A stretch of 64,000 nucleotides of DNA from Adhaeribacter pallidiroseus (GCF_003340495.1 NZ_QASA01000001.1:6076001-6140000); one strand, 5' to 3'; shown: positions 8,801-17,598, counted from the first letter of the stretch. Numbers and translations are program-made. The notes: generated by a model not told the origin, from the letters alone.

Positions 8801-11263
8801 GAAGATACCGCCCGAGTGGAACCGGCCTTTAAAGCCAATGGTGTTGGGTTTAGAACTATTTAAACTATCCATTTTAAAGGCCGGAATAGCAAAATAAACC
8901 GTAGTATCGTAAGCTCCTCCTAGAATTTCGGGTTTATTAAAATACACATAAGACGGGGAGGAAGCATCGAAGGTAGGATAGCCGCCTAATTTCTTTTGGC
9001 CGGATTTATTATCGGGTCGGTTCAGGTATAGTTTACCGCTCGATTTATTAGAAGCACTTGCTAAATATTGTTCCCGCACTTTTTCATCGCCTTTCATACT
9101 TTTAACTTTGCTACGAGTAGCAAAAGCAATCGTATCAATCTTGGCCATATCCACTAAAAAGCCATCGTAATCAAAGGTGAATTGCTTGCCCACAAACCGA
9201 AAATAGGAGGCGTATACCTTGCCGTTGAACAAAATATTGCGGTTTTGTAAAATGCGCACCTGGTTGCTATCGGGTTCAGCGTAAACGGCCCCGGAGTCGC
9301 CGGTGAAATAAAATTTTTCAACGCCCCGGATCAGCAGTTCATTTTTTGTTAAGTTGATGGTCGCGTTTTTTCCGCTCGGCGCTAAAGAACTTAAAGTGAT
9401 GTAATCGTAATCTTTCTTTTCGCGGGAAGAGCTTACATAATGCCAAGCTTTAGGTTTAATAGTAACTAAGCCAGTAGCATTATTATAATCAATAAATGCT
9501 TGCCTTTGTAAAGCGGTCATAGCACCCCGGATAATTGATTCCTTCATCTTCACGTCGCGGGCCAGATCCGATGCGTAGAATTGATTGGCTTTTTGCCGGG
9601 CGGCAAAACTTACCGCAACTTTCAGCGGGTGAAAATCAGCGGTACCTTGAATAGCCATCCACCGGTCCAGAGTAAAATATTCCTTAGAATCAAAGCGAGC
9701 GGGTACCTGGTTTTTGGCATTTACAATAGAGAAGTTAATCTGTGGTTTGGTAATATCCCAGGTTAGCATTTCGGCGGATATTTCCATTTGGTGGTACGAA
9801 TCAAAAAACAAGGATCTTTTAAAGCTACCTGCTTCGCTGATTAAAGTTAGTAAATGCTGCTTTTGCGCGTATTTCAGACGCATCGCCGGATGGGTAATCG
9901 AATCGTTGCCCCGATACAAAACCACCGAAGCAATGTTGGTGGCAATTAAAGAATCGGAAAGCGCATAACTGGCGGCTGAAGCCTTAAATTTAATTTTTCC
10001 CTCGTGTTCCACGATGATGTTAGATAAACTCTTGTCTAAAGCACCGGTCATGATTTTTCTACCCGCTAAAGTAATGCCTCCCAGATAGGTAATGCCTTGG
10101 CCAATGCTTTTTAACCGGGCGTTGTTCGTGTACGAAATAAACTTAGGGTACCCACTATCGGCGCCTTTAGCGGCTTTTACGCTACGGTATTCCCAAACGC
10201 CATCCACAGGTTTTTCAAGAACGGCAGGGTGGGTGAGGGTCACTTTTTCGGCTTTTAAGCCCGGTTTGGTAATATCAAAATGAAAACCCTGGAATACGGC
10301 CGAAGCGGTGTTGGTACCTTCTGTCCATTCGTAACGACCTTTGCTGGCTACTAAGGTTTGGCGGGTAAGTAAAATAGCGCCGCTCACATTTCTCAGCGTT
10401 AACGAATCGTGCGGCGTAGCGAATTTGAGATCGCTGTTTTGTAGCACCAAAACCGCTCCGGTTACCGGAATAGTGTAAGCAGGTGTTATTGGCTCTTCTA
10501 ATTTCTTAACAGGTTCTTCTTTTTTGGCAGGAGTTTTTACGGTACTTTTTTTAGCAGCACTGCTTTTCTTGGCCGGTGCCTTTTTAACAGGTTTAGAAGC
10601 TTTGCTCCAGAAATCATCTTCTTCGGAAGTAGAAACCGGAAGGTTGGCTGGTGGTGCCTGCAAGGGGGGGAAATCATTTAATGTAGCCGCTGGAGTAACT
10701 ACAATCGGGCTAATATTGGGTAAGGCTGCCTGAATTTCTTTGGCGGAAAGCTGAGCGCCGGGCCGGTATTCAAACGAAAAAGAACCATTTTGCGCCTGCA
10801 GGTTGCTGTAGCTGGATTTAAAAATAAACTTATTACTCAGGAAAAGATGCGAAGTAGCCAGAAAGTTCTCGAAACCTTTTACTTCGTCTTTCTCCAACGA
10901 CTCACTCGTTACCTGCAGAAATTCATCCAGACGGGTGCCCGTTAGCTTTTGGATGGTGACTCCGTTCACTAAAGCGCCGTAAAAATTTTCAAAATGCGGC
11001 CGGGCCTTTAGCTTTTTCTGCTGCATTTTTTGAGAAATCTCCATTACTTTGGCTTGCTGCGTACTGGTTAGCGTATTGGCCGCCCAGACTTGCTCTAACT
11101 GCGTTGCTACTTTAATAGCACCTTCGTTACGGGTAGGGGCCATTAGGCCTTTTACCTGCGTAGTAAATTGAGCTGGATCCTGAAATAGTTTGGTATTTTG
11201 TGCCTTTAAAGAGAAATGAGCAACAACCAGTAAGAAAGTAAAGAGTAGATATAGGTGTTTCAT
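5855..11263 (-). CDS. Very large secreted protein of unknown function (1802 residues)
   Basis: I do not recognise a family. Residues 1-22 form a standard signal peptide (MKHLYLLFTFLLVVAHFSLKAQ with a cleavage-like end). The bulk is strand-rich with many short aromatic/Gly blocks (FHFDITKPG, GITYLGGITLAG, FNGKVYASYFRF). It is interrupted by three low-complexity stretches rich in Lys, Ala, Pro and Glu: about residues 208-258, 1188-1291, and the C-terminal tail 1714-1802. The tail ends DNDALPDIDLN. No membrane helix, sortase or type IX sorting motif is evident. It starts 19 bases after prmA and ends at a terminator, so both are probably one transcript. A strand-rich scaffold on the periplasmic face or surface is a guess. 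Confidence 0.9.
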   Translation of the reverse strand: MKHLYLLFTFLLVVAHFSLKAQNTKLFQDPAQFTTQVKGLMAPTRNEGAIKVATQLEQVWAANTLTSTQQAKVMEISQKMQQKKLKARPHFENFYGALVNGVTIQKLTGTRLDEFLQVTSESLEKDEVKGFENFLATSHLFLSNKFIFKSSYSNLQAQNGSFSFEYRPGAQLSAKEIQAALPNISPIVVTPAATLNDFPPLQAPPANLPVSTSEEDDFWSKASKPVKKAPAKKSSAAKKSTVKTPAKKEEPVKKLEEPITPAYTIPVTGAVLVLQNSDLKFATPHDSLTLRNVSGAILLTRQTLVASKGRYEWTEGTNTASAVFQGFHFDITKPGLKAEKVTLTHPAVLEKPVDGVWEYRSVKAAKGADSGYPKFISYTNNARLKSIGQGITYLGGITLAGRKIMTGALDKSLSNIIVEHEGKIKFKASAASYALSDSLIATNIASVVLYRGNDSITHPAMRLKYAQKQHLLTLISEAGSFKRSLFFDSYHQMEISAEMLTWDITKPQINFSIVNAKNQVPARFDSKEYFTLDRWMAIQGTADFHPLKVAVSFAARQKANQFYASDLARDVKMKESIIRGAMTALQRQAFIDYNNATGLVTIKPKAWHYVSSSREKKDYDYITLSSLAPSGKNATINLTKNELLIRGVEKFYFTGDSGAVYAEPDSNQVRILQNRNILFNGKVYASYFRFVGKQFTFDYDGFLVDMAKIDTIAFATRSKVKSMKGDEKVREQYLASASNKSSGKLYLNRPDNKSGQKKLGGYPTFDASSPSYVYFNKPEILGGAYDTTVYFAIPAFKMDSLNSSKPNTIGFKGRFHSGGIFPDFNTTLGIMPDQSLGFEYELPKNGFEVYGGKGKYYNKLTMSFKGLQGVGELKYLTTTLQSNAFTFYLDKTLTLGTKATVAEGNIGEAYFMQANFKQYALEWLPKRDTMNISTTTDAINMYGDKFKYRGIAIVTPKGFAGDGELESADAKVTSPEIHFSRTSFTGQHATFEAKSKTPDKPVVQATDVKLDFNLKDGYATFSPEKAGFASTAFPFAQFKTSLSGGKYDFKKKLVTLNQPKGVTADKAYFISTNPDHGNLKFNAASGTYDITKQTLQIGGVPFIASADAHIVPDSGQVFVNEKSDLRPFKQATVIDTVNKYHKLYQGEIDVISRTEYRGKATMDYVNAGSETFKLQFGDFAMHHMIAEEVKPEVKPKQYSADEIIAAAEAKENPKPPVPVAKKSLLQKIGIGKSKKTDKPVETPSDSAKVEPVGEILAEATPKKSKKQLKAEKAAQAQKEAPKTPADSASSDLLASNETNTGPMRLLGRKRRKAATFDTTPYTSAVAQIKEEDKFFIAPNVQFKGSATLNSTKEHLDFNGFIKLGFAKDANASEWMPYIASDVNPKEVKINMEKSKDAEEGASITGLHVSSSSGKLYPTFGSKKVEETDLDVFTINGVLTFDKANKQYMLGKAKQADAAQYEGNVMTYNDATSEARYEGKFNLIQSNKTLGLTTAGIIKAKINQNKYQFNAFMVFDLAIPESALGAMANAIVDNNGGAPEALDANSTELRYQLAEFIGNKGVQDYIAKTASGHVPLPATSSKLVRSLVFNNVPLYWSDTTQAWHSKGKLSLSNILKKDINAQIPGYVEVKRGPESDIVTIYLEPIPSLWYYISYADNIITVASADDKVNGIVTSKRSGGLVAGEALEKTEFVNYFRKTYLGLAPVAADAVEPSNDFIEESEATPTKKGKKAKKAAAAPDLSDPATEIEAAPEEQQPAKKKGKEKAAPANEGSNLPAEAPQEKSKKKKKAKNTDNDALPDIDLN

Positions 11264-11282
11264 ACAATTAATAAGATCAAAA

Positions 11283-12116
11283 TCAAGGGCGTTTGCTAAA
11301 TACTGCCGATACCCAATTGTTTTTAGTGCGCACCGAGGTAAATTCTAAATCAGCGCTTTGAGCTTTTTCCTGAATCAGCTCTAAATCCTCGGTGTAAAAT
11401 CCGCTTATTACCAAAAAACCTCCGGGCAATAGTTTTTGCGAGTAAGCCGGAATATCGTCCAGTAAAACATTACGATTTATATTGGCTAAAACCAGGTCGT
11501 AAGGTTCATCAGCAGCAATTTGCTGGACATCGCCTAATCGTACCTCAATGCCAGCGCAGTTATTAACTTCTGCATTCTCGCGGGCGTTTTCTACGGTCCA
11601 ATCTTCAATGTCTACCGCTACAATGTTGGCTGCCCCAAGTTTGCAGGCCATAATAGCCAGAATGCCGGTGCCGCAGCCCATATCTAACACGCGCTTGTTG
11701 GTGTGGTCGACGGTGAGCTGGTTTTCAATCATGAGGGTAGTGGTTTCGTGATGGCCGGTACCAAACGACATTTTGGGATTGATGATAATGTCGTACTGCA
11801 CGTGTTCTGGTTGCGGATGAAAAGAAGCCCGCACCGAGCAAACATCACCAATCAGCAAGGGTTCAAAGTTTTTTTCCCACTCCGCGTTCCAGTTTTGTTT
11901 TTCAATTTTCTGGGTTTCGTAGGTAAGTTGGCCGCCTTGGTTATAGCGTTCGAGAACAGACGTTACATAGGCCTCCGAAAAAACGTCCTCGGTGGTATAG
12001 GCTTCTAAACCAGTTTCCGTTTCCATGAATGTATCGTACCCATACTGACTTAATTCAGCGGTTAAAATGTCTACTAATTCGGCAGGAGCAGTAATGGAAA
12101 CTTGTATAAAATCCAT
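11283..12116 (-). CDS. prmA: Ribosomal protein L11 methyltransferase
   Basis: A 277-residue class I methyltransferase. SAM-binding motif I is VLDMGCGTGILAIMACKLGA, with VDIEDWTVENARENA next, and DLVLANINRNVL as the catalytic-region motif typical of PrmA. The N-terminal third is the substrate-recognition ferredoxin-like domain that binds ribosomal protein L11. The preceding block KMSFGTGHHETT is another PrmA signature. It trimethylates L11 in the cytoplasm. It is followed after 19 bases by the 1802-residue secreted protein, an unusual partner with no obvious functional link. Confidence 0.95.
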   Translation of the reverse strand: MDFIQVSITAPAELVDILTAELSQYGYDTFMETETGLEAYTTEDVFSEAYVTSVLERYNQGGQLTYETQKIEKQNWNAEWEKNFEPLLIGDVCSVRASFHPQPEHVQYDIIINPKMSFGTGHHETTTLMIENQLTVDHTNKRVLDMGCGTGILAIMACKLGAANIVAVDIEDWTVENARENAEVNNCAGIEVRLGDVQQIAADEPYDLVLANINRNVLLDDIPAYSQKLLPGGFLVISGFYTEDLELIQEKAQSADLEFTSVRTKNNWVSAVFSKRP

Positions 12117-12226
12117 AGATAGTGTTGTAATGAAATGTATTTAGGTGTTGTTTAAATCTTAAATTATTGACTGTAAAACCTTCTAACGAATTAAAAATGG
12201 TTTTTAAGATGCCTTTTTTTTAAAAA

Positions 12227-12616
12227 TTATTCTTTGCAGCCCGCAAACGAACGGGATTTAGTATAATAAATGGAAAAATCGGCAAAGGCCCGGTTAGTAG
12301 TTAGGTATAAAACATGGTCGGCAAAGTCATAGCCCGAGGCAGGATGCCACAAGCCCGGCTTATCGGCAAATAGTTTGTTTTCTTCTTTAAAAACGACCAG
12401 GTTGGCAAAAGCTTCGTTGGGTTCCAGGTAAACGGTATAGCGAGCTAATCTTTTGTACTTAGGATCGGAAGTAAGAAAAACGGAACCGTAAATGTTGCAA
12501 AATTCTGGTGCAGGTTTTAAGGTATTAATATGATTTACCGAAGCGCTGGTAGTTGGTGCCGCCGCAGTAGGGTGCCCTAAAAAAGTAAACAAAGACAATA
12601 ATAAACTTACCAGCAT
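12227..12616 (-). CDS. DUF6150-like small secreted protein
   Basis: A 129-residue protein with a signal-like hydrophobic N-terminus (LVSLLLSLFTFLGHPTAAAP). The rest holds three related blocks, each close to 'xxAFADxxxY': NEAFANLVVFKEENKLFADKPG, NRAFADFSIYY and SRSFAGC. Two cysteines (CNIYG near the mature start and the terminal AGCKE) could pair. This resembles the DUF6150 family as I remember it; its function is unknown. It lies downstream of the tpiA terminator and may have its own promoter. Confidence 0.7.
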   Translation of the reverse strand: MLVSLLLSLFTFLGHPTAAAPTTSASVNHINTLKPAPEFCNIYGSVFLTSDPKYKRLARYTVYLEPNEAFANLVVFKEENKLFADKPGLWHPASGYDFADHVLYLTTNRAFADFSIYYTKSRSFAGCKE

Positions 12617-12649
12617 TGCTCTAAATTAAGTATAAGTACTGTTTAAACC

Positions 12650-12681
12650 AAAAAAAATGCCCAGGCGTTCAGGCCCGGGCA
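12650..12681 (-). terminator. Rho-independent terminator of tpiA
   Basis: Read on the minus strand, TGCCCGGGC - loop - GCCTGGGCA is followed by a run of eight T. It begins 39 bases after the tpiA stop codon. Confidence 0.85.
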
Positions 12682-12719
12682 CAAGTATTGCCAAAAATAT
12701 ACCAATTGTACTATTTAAA

Positions 12720-13480
12720 TTAGAAAGATTTAACGATATCGGTAAAGTCGCGGGACTTTAAAGAGGCGCCACCGATTAATCCGCCGTCTACATCGGCCTG
12801 GGAGAATAACTCGCGGGCATTGCTGGGGTTAGCGCTGCCACCATATAAAAGGGTAGTATCTAAAGCGGCCTGGGCATCGTAATGACGGGCAATTTGCTCC
12901 CGGATAAAAGCATGCACTTCCTGGGCTTGCGCGCTGGTAGCGGTTTTACCGGTACCAATGGCCCAAACCGGTTCGTAAGCAATTACTACCTGGGCAAATT
13001 CTTCGTTGCTCAAGTGAAAAAGACCTTCTTTTAACTGGGTTTCAATTACCTGAAAAGTTAAATCCTGCTCGCGTTGCTCTAACGATTCGCCCACGCAAAA
13101 GATGGGTTTAAGATTATTTTTAAAGCAGCTTTTACTTTTAATTCTAATAGTTGATTGTCTTCCTGAAAATATTGCCGGCGCTCGCTGTGGCCCAGAATAA
13201 CGTACTCAACGCCCACCGATTTTAACATGGCGGCCGATACTTCACCGGTGTAAGCGCCGCTTTCGTTCTGGTGACAGTTTTGGGCACCTAATTTAACTTT
13301 TTCGTTACCACCTAGAGCTTTGCCAATAGCCGCCAAAAATGGAAAAGGCGGACAAACTACCACAATGGCAGCGTTGTTAGCTTCGTCCTGCACCATATTG
13401 GTAATTTCCGATACCAGCGCCAGACCTTCCTCTTGGGTTTTGTTCATCTTCCAGTTGCCGGCAACTATTTTCTTTCTCAT
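12720..13480 (-). pseudogene. tpiA: Triosephosphate isomerase, interrupted by a one-base frameshift
   Basis: The two halves together make a complete, normal-length triosephosphate isomerase (glycolysis: dihydroxyacetone phosphate to glyceraldehyde-3-phosphate). The upstream frame (start 13480) has GNWKMN with the active-site Lys and ILGHSERR with the catalytic His. The downstream frame (to 12720) has IAYEPVWAIGTG with the catalytic Glu and LLYGGSANP. They meet at a T5 run, 13117-13121 (A5 in the sense strand). One more A restores the expected KAALKNNLKPIFCVGES. Because the enzyme is central, a sequencing undercall is likely; the site is also a T TTA AAA slippery heptamer, so -1 frameshifting cannot be excluded. 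Confidence 0.9.
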
Positions 13481-13569
13481 ATTTTATTTTTGTTGTTAGG
13501 TTCGATTTGCACGTAAGATTACGGATTTTGCGGGGAAATGGCTAACGGTTAAAGTGAGAAGTAAAACAC

Positions 13570-13950
13570 TTAAATGAATAGGACTTTAATTTTATTATCT
13601 ACTTTCTTAAAATCTCTATCCATAGTAGCAATATGCCAATTATTATTAATAGCTAAAGTAAATTGATAAGCATCATCGAAATCTAAACCAAAACTAACGG
13701 AATTACTTGCTATTGTAGGATAGCTCATATCATCTAAACGGCTAATACTTACCTTAGGTAATACGTCTTTGGTAAATTGATTGAAGATTTCTGACTTTTT
13801 TTGACGAAAAAGAATCAATCCAATGGAGTGCAGAGAAAAGTCTTAAATAAATAAATTTCCAATTTCTTTATTAAGAAAATCTTTACATTTTTCTTTACTG
13901 CCTTGATTCATCAATATCTCAAGAAAAATATTTGTATCCGCTAATATCAT
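13570..13950 (-). pseudogene. PIN-domain toxin (VapC-like) with an internal stop codon
   Basis: Reading from the ATG at 13950 gives a 126-codon frame for a PIN-domain ribonuclease. The N-terminus MILADTNIFLEILM has the first catalytic Asp (residue 5); the C-terminal part has LDFDDAYQ and ATMDRDF, further acidic residues of the fold. An in-frame TAA at 13843-13845 (codon 36, GNLFI-stop-DFSLHSIG) cuts it. Related proteins, as I recall them, have Ser there, so a single TCA to TAA change would explain it. The remaining downstream frame lacks the first Asp and should be inactive. Its start overlaps the antitoxin stop by four bases (ATGA). Confidence 0.8.
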
Positions 13951-14240
13951 TCTCTGATATTATTAATATGATGCTGTAATTGTACACTGTCAAATTTTGT
14001 ATTTAACTCCTCTAGTTCTCCTTCCCAAGAAAAATCAAATGGGCTAGCTAATTCTTTTGTACTTTCACTATTCTCCCAAGTGCCAAAAGTTTGTTCAAAA
14101 GCATCATCTTTTACTCTCAGATCAGACTTAACGGATTGGGTCAACTTTGCTATTAAGTCAAGTTTGTTAGCCGGACTTAGTTTTTTTAAAATTTCTAAGT
14201 AGCTGTTTACTAATTTAGTATCTAAGTCTACTGCCTTCAT
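13947..14240 (-). CDS. Putative antitoxin of the PIN-domain pair
   Basis: A 97-residue, mostly helical, acidic protein. Residues 1-50 form an amphipathic helical region (LVNSYLEILKKLSPANKLDLIAKLTQSV). The C-terminal half is rich in Glu, Trp and Phe (FGTWENSE, PFDFSWEGELEEL), as expected of a flexible segment that wraps the toxin. It is directly upstream of, and overlaps, the PIN gene, which is the basis for the antitoxin call. The frame itself is intact although the toxin is broken. Base composition is more A/T-rich than the flanking tpiA and uvrA, which fits an acquired module. Confidence 0.65.
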   Translation of the reverse strand: MKAVDLDTKLVNSYLEILKKLSPANKLDLIAKLTQSVKSDLRVKDDAFEQTFGTWENSESTKELASPFDFSWEGELEELNTKFDSVQLQHHINNIRE

Positions 14241-14360
14241 AAGATTATGTTTACAGATTTATTTTCAATTTATTAATTTCTTTGATATCAAATGCTATAC
14301 TTTATAAACGATATTTTATATAGAATGATAGTTCTTGTATAATATAATTAATCAGTAAAA

Positions 14361-17174
14361 TTACCCCAACTTCTCCCGCAGGTAATCGGCGGTGGCGTTG
14401 TTTTCCAGTTTAATCATTTCTTCGGGCGTGCCTTCAAACAATAAATGGCCGCCGTTCGTGCCGCCTTCCGGACCCATGTCGATGATCCAGTCGGCGCATT
14501 TCACGATGTCCATGTTATGTTCAATAATAATCACGGAGTTGCCTTTATCGATTAGCGCGTTAATGGCGGTGAGTAATTTGTTAATGTCGTGGAAGTGCAA
14601 GCCCGTGGAAGGTTCGTCGAAAATAAACAAGATGCCTTCGGAGTGCGTGGTAGCGCCTTTGGTAAGGAACGAAGCTAATTTTACCCGTTGCGCTTCGCCA
14701 CCCGATAGCGTGTTAGAAGATTGACCCAAGCGAATATAACCTAACCCAACATCATCGAGCGGTTTTAATTTTTCGATAATCTTGGGCTGTTCTTTAAAGA
14801 AATCAATGCTGTCGGCAATGGTCATGTCGAGCACTTCAGCGATGTTCTGGTCTTTGTACTTTACTTCCAGAATATCCTGCTTAAACTTTTGCCCGTGACA
14901 GGCTTCGCAAGTCAGGTAAATATCGGCCATAAACTGCATCTCAATTTTTACCTGGCCTTCGCCCTGGCATACTTCGCAACGGCCGCCCTCAATGTTAAAC
15001 GAAAAATGCGACGGCTTAAAGCCCCGTGCTTTGGCCAAGGCTTGGTCGGCAAATAACGTCCGGATGGCATCGTAGGCTTTTACATACGTAACCGGGTTAG
15101 ATCGCGACGATTTACCAATCGGGTTTTGATCTACAAACTCAACGTGCGAGATTTTACTGTAACTGCCCTGTATTTTATCGAATTTACCGGTAGCATCGGA
15201 GTGGCCACCCAGTACTTTGGCTAAGGCGGGGTGCAAAATCCGTTTAATTAAAGTTGATTTGCCCGAGCCGCTTACGCCGGTAATCACGGTCATCACGTCC
15301 AGCGGGAACTTTACCGTTACATTTTTTAAATTATTTTCGCGAGCGCCTACTATTTCAATGGCATTGCGCCACTGGCGGCGGTGCGCCGGAACTGCTACTT
15401 GCCGTTTGCCACTTAAGTACTGGGCAGTATACGTATCAGTGGATTGAAGCAATTCGGGGTAGGTACCCTGGAACATGAGGTGACCACCACCCGAGCCCGC
15501 TTCCGGACCAATATCAATAATCTGGTCGGCAATTTCCATCATTTTTTCTTCGTGCTCTACCACAATAACCGTATTGCCAATTTTTTGCAGCGAGCGCAAT
15601 ACGCCAATTAACTGTTCGGCATCGCGGGGGTGCAAGCCAATGCTGGGTTCATCCAGAATATACATAGAACCTACCAGCGCACTGCCCAGCGAAGTAGCCA
15701 AATTAATGCGTTGCGACTCGCCGCCGGAGAGGGTAGAGGATAAGCGGTTTAAAGTAAGGTAACCTAAGCCTACGCGCACCAGGTAGCTTAACCGATTGGT
15801 AATTTCGATGGCTAAGCGGTCAGCAACTTTCAGGTCATGCTCGGAGAGCTGCAAATTTTTAAAAAAATCGAGCACACCAGTTACTGGTTTTAACAACGAA
15901 TCGGTAATGCTCATGCCGTTAATTTTTACATAGCTGGCATCTTTCCGCAGACGTGTTCCGCGGCAATCGGGGCAGGTGGTACGACCCCGGTAACGGCTCA
16001 GCATGACCCGGTACTGAATTTTATGCGTTTGCGCTTGGACGTGGGCAAAAAAAGCATCCAGTCCGTCGAAGTATTTGTTCCCGGTCCAGAGCAGTTGCTT
16101 TTGTTCTTCAGTGAGTTCGTTGTAAGGCCGGTGAATCGGGAAATCGAAGCGAATGCCGTTTTTAATGAGCGGAACTTGCCACTCACTCATTTTCTCAGTT
16201 CTCCAGGGAGCAATTGCGCCTTCGTACACGCTCAAAGTTTTATCCGGAATTACTAAATCTTCGTCGATGCCTAATACATTACCAAAGCCTTCGCAGCGTT
16301 GGCAGGCACCGTACGGGTTATTGAACGAGAAAAAGTTAACCGAAGGCTCCTCGAAAACCATTCCGTCCAGTTCAAACTTATCGGAGAAAATCCGCTTTTC
16401 GCCGTTGTAAATAATGTGGCATTCGCCGTGACCTTCGAAAAAAGCCGTTTGTACCGAATCGGAAATCCGGAATTGTAAATCTTCGTCGTCTTTGCGTAAA
16501 ACGGCCCGGTCTACCAGTATGTATACGTCGCCAGAAATCTCCGCGGCATCGGCACTGATAGCATCTTCGATAAATAATACCTGGTCGTTGTTGTAAATGC
16601 GGGAATAACCTTTTTGCAGCAGTAAATCCAGCTCTTTGGTCAGCTTGCGGTCGGGTTGCACTTGTAAGGGCGCCAATATAACTACCCGGGTTTCTTCGTC
16701 CAGTTTAAAAATAAAATCAACCACATCGGCCACATTATCTTTCCGGACTGGTTGGCCCGAAACCGGCGAAATGGTTTTACCGATGCGGGCGTACAATAAT
16801 TTTAAATAATCGTAAATCTCGGTGCTGGTACCTACCGTGGAGCGGTTATTTTTAATGCTTACTTTTTGCTCAATGGCAATGGCCGGACTAATGCCGCGAA
16901 TGTAATCTACATCGGGTTTATCCATGCGGCCCAAAAACTGGCGGGCGTACGAACTTAAACTTTCCACGTACATGCGCTGCCCTTCGGCGTAAAGCGTATC
17001 GAAAGCCAGCGACGATTTACCGGAACCGGATAAACCCGTAACCACAATAAACTGATTACGAGGTAACGCGACGCTCAAATTTTTTAAATTATGAACCCGC
17101 GCGCCCTTTATAATAATAAATTGTTTGGGATCCAGAGCGTCGATATCGGGTTGTTCGGTGGTTGCTATTTTCAT
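14361..17174 (-). CDS. uvrA: UvrABC excinuclease subunit A
   Basis: A 937-residue UvrA, starting at the ATG of MKIATTEQPD; a longer frame adds 15 unlikely residues. It has the duplicated ABC-ATPase layout: Walker A GLSGSGKSSLAFDT and GVSGSGKSTL, signatures LSGGESQR and LSGGEAQR, and zinc-finger cysteines in CQRCEGFG, CPDCRGTR and CEVCQGEG...CEACHGQ. UvrA dimers with UvrB scan DNA for bulky lesions in nucleotide excision repair. A TAnnTTTG element at 17256-17263 lies about 80 bases upstream. The gene faces away from the THX gene across a shared promoter region. Confidence 0.98.
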   Translation of the reverse strand: MKIATTEQPDIDALDPKQFIIIKGARVHNLKNLSVALPRNQFIVVTGLSGSGKSSLAFDTLYAEGQRMYVESLSSYARQFLGRMDKPDVDYIRGISPAIAIEQKVSIKNNRSTVGTSTEIYDYLKLLYARIGKTISPVSGQPVRKDNVADVVDFIFKLDEETRVVILAPLQVQPDRKLTKELDLLLQKGYSRIYNNDQVLFIEDAISADAAEISGDVYILVDRAVLRKDDEDLQFRISDSVQTAFFEGHGECHIIYNGEKRIFSDKFELDGMVFEEPSVNFFSFNNPYGACQRCEGFGNVLGIDEDLVIPDKTLSVYEGAIAPWRTEKMSEWQVPLIKNGIRFDFPIHRPYNELTEEQKQLLWTGNKYFDGLDAFFAHVQAQTHKIQYRVMLSRYRGRTTCPDCRGTRLRKDASYVKINGMSITDSLLKPVTGVLDFFKNLQLSEHDLKVADRLAIEITNRLSYLVRVGLGYLTLNRLSSTLSGGESQRINLATSLGSALVGSMYILDEPSIGLHPRDAEQLIGVLRSLQKIGNTVIVVEHEEKMMEIADQIIDIGPEAGSGGGHLMFQGTYPELLQSTDTYTAQYLSGKRQVAVPAHRRQWRNAIEIVGARENNLKNVTVKFPLDVMTVITGVSGSGKSTLIKRILHPALAKVLGGHSDATGKFDKIQGSYSKISHVEFVDQNPIGKSSRSNPVTYVKAYDAIRTLFADQALAKARGFKPSHFSFNIEGGRCEVCQGEGQVKIEMQFMADIYLTCEACHGQKFKQDILEVKYKDQNIAEVLDMTIADSIDFFKEQPKIIEKLKPLDDVGLGYIRLGQSSNTLSGGEAQRVKLASFLTKGATTHSEGILFIFDEPSTGLHFHDINKLLTAINALIDKGNSVIIIEHNMDIVKCADWIIDMGPEGGTNGGHLLFEGTPEEMIKLENNATADYLREKLG

Positions 17175-17255
17175 AGAGTAAATAAAGCCTTTACAGTAAG
17201 TAAGGCTAGTTGGAAACAAAAAAAAGCAGCAAATAATTGCCTTTTAAGTAAAACG

Positions 17256-17263
17256 CAAAAGTA
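17256..17263 (-). promoter_or_regulatory. Putative -7 promoter element of uvrA
   Basis: Minus-strand TACTTTTG, an exact TAnnTTTG match, lies 81 bases upstream of the uvrA ATG. No SOS-type operator was recognised beside it. Confidence 0.45.
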
Positions 17264-17445
17264 CACATACGCAAGCGGATAAAGAAAGGCAATGCCAATA
17301 TTCTGAAGTTTAGCAATTCGCTAGCGGGCTGGGTGGCAGTTAGATGAACCAACAGGCAGCAGATAGTTATTTTACTTTTGCAACTACCCTTTACTTTTAA
17401 CGTAAAATTTATTCTGTTCTTAAACTAAAAAAATATAATACCAAC

Positions 17446-17598
17446 ATGGGAAAAGGAGATATAAAATCAAAAAAAGGTAAAATTAGCAAAGGAAGCTTTG
17501 GTAACAGCCGGCCACGTAAAGTCAATAAAGTAACTACTAAAAAAGAAACCAGCCTGCTAGGTAAGCTGGTGGACAAAGTAAAAGACTTAGTAAAGTAA
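17446..17598 (+). CDS. 30S ribosomal protein THX
   Basis: A 50-residue, strongly basic protein starting MGKGDIKSKKGKISKGSFG and continuing NSRPRKVNKVTTKK. This is the pattern of Bacteroidota THX proteins, small 30S subunit proteins that stack in the head of the ribosome; the GSFG block followed by RPRK is diagnostic. The gene is shorter than a 60-codon cut-off and overlaps a longer meaningless frame on the other strand. It ends just ahead of a strong terminator at 17653-17690 and is divergent from uvrA. Confidence 0.9.
   Translation: MGKGDIKSKKGKISKGSFGNSRPRKVNKVTTKKETSLLGKLVDKVKDLVK

Noticed and set aside
5916-10733. Many long plus-strand open frames inside the 1802-residue gene
   Set aside because: They are antisense to a continuous 1802-codon frame with a signal peptide and terminator, and their translations have the skewed composition of shadow frames.
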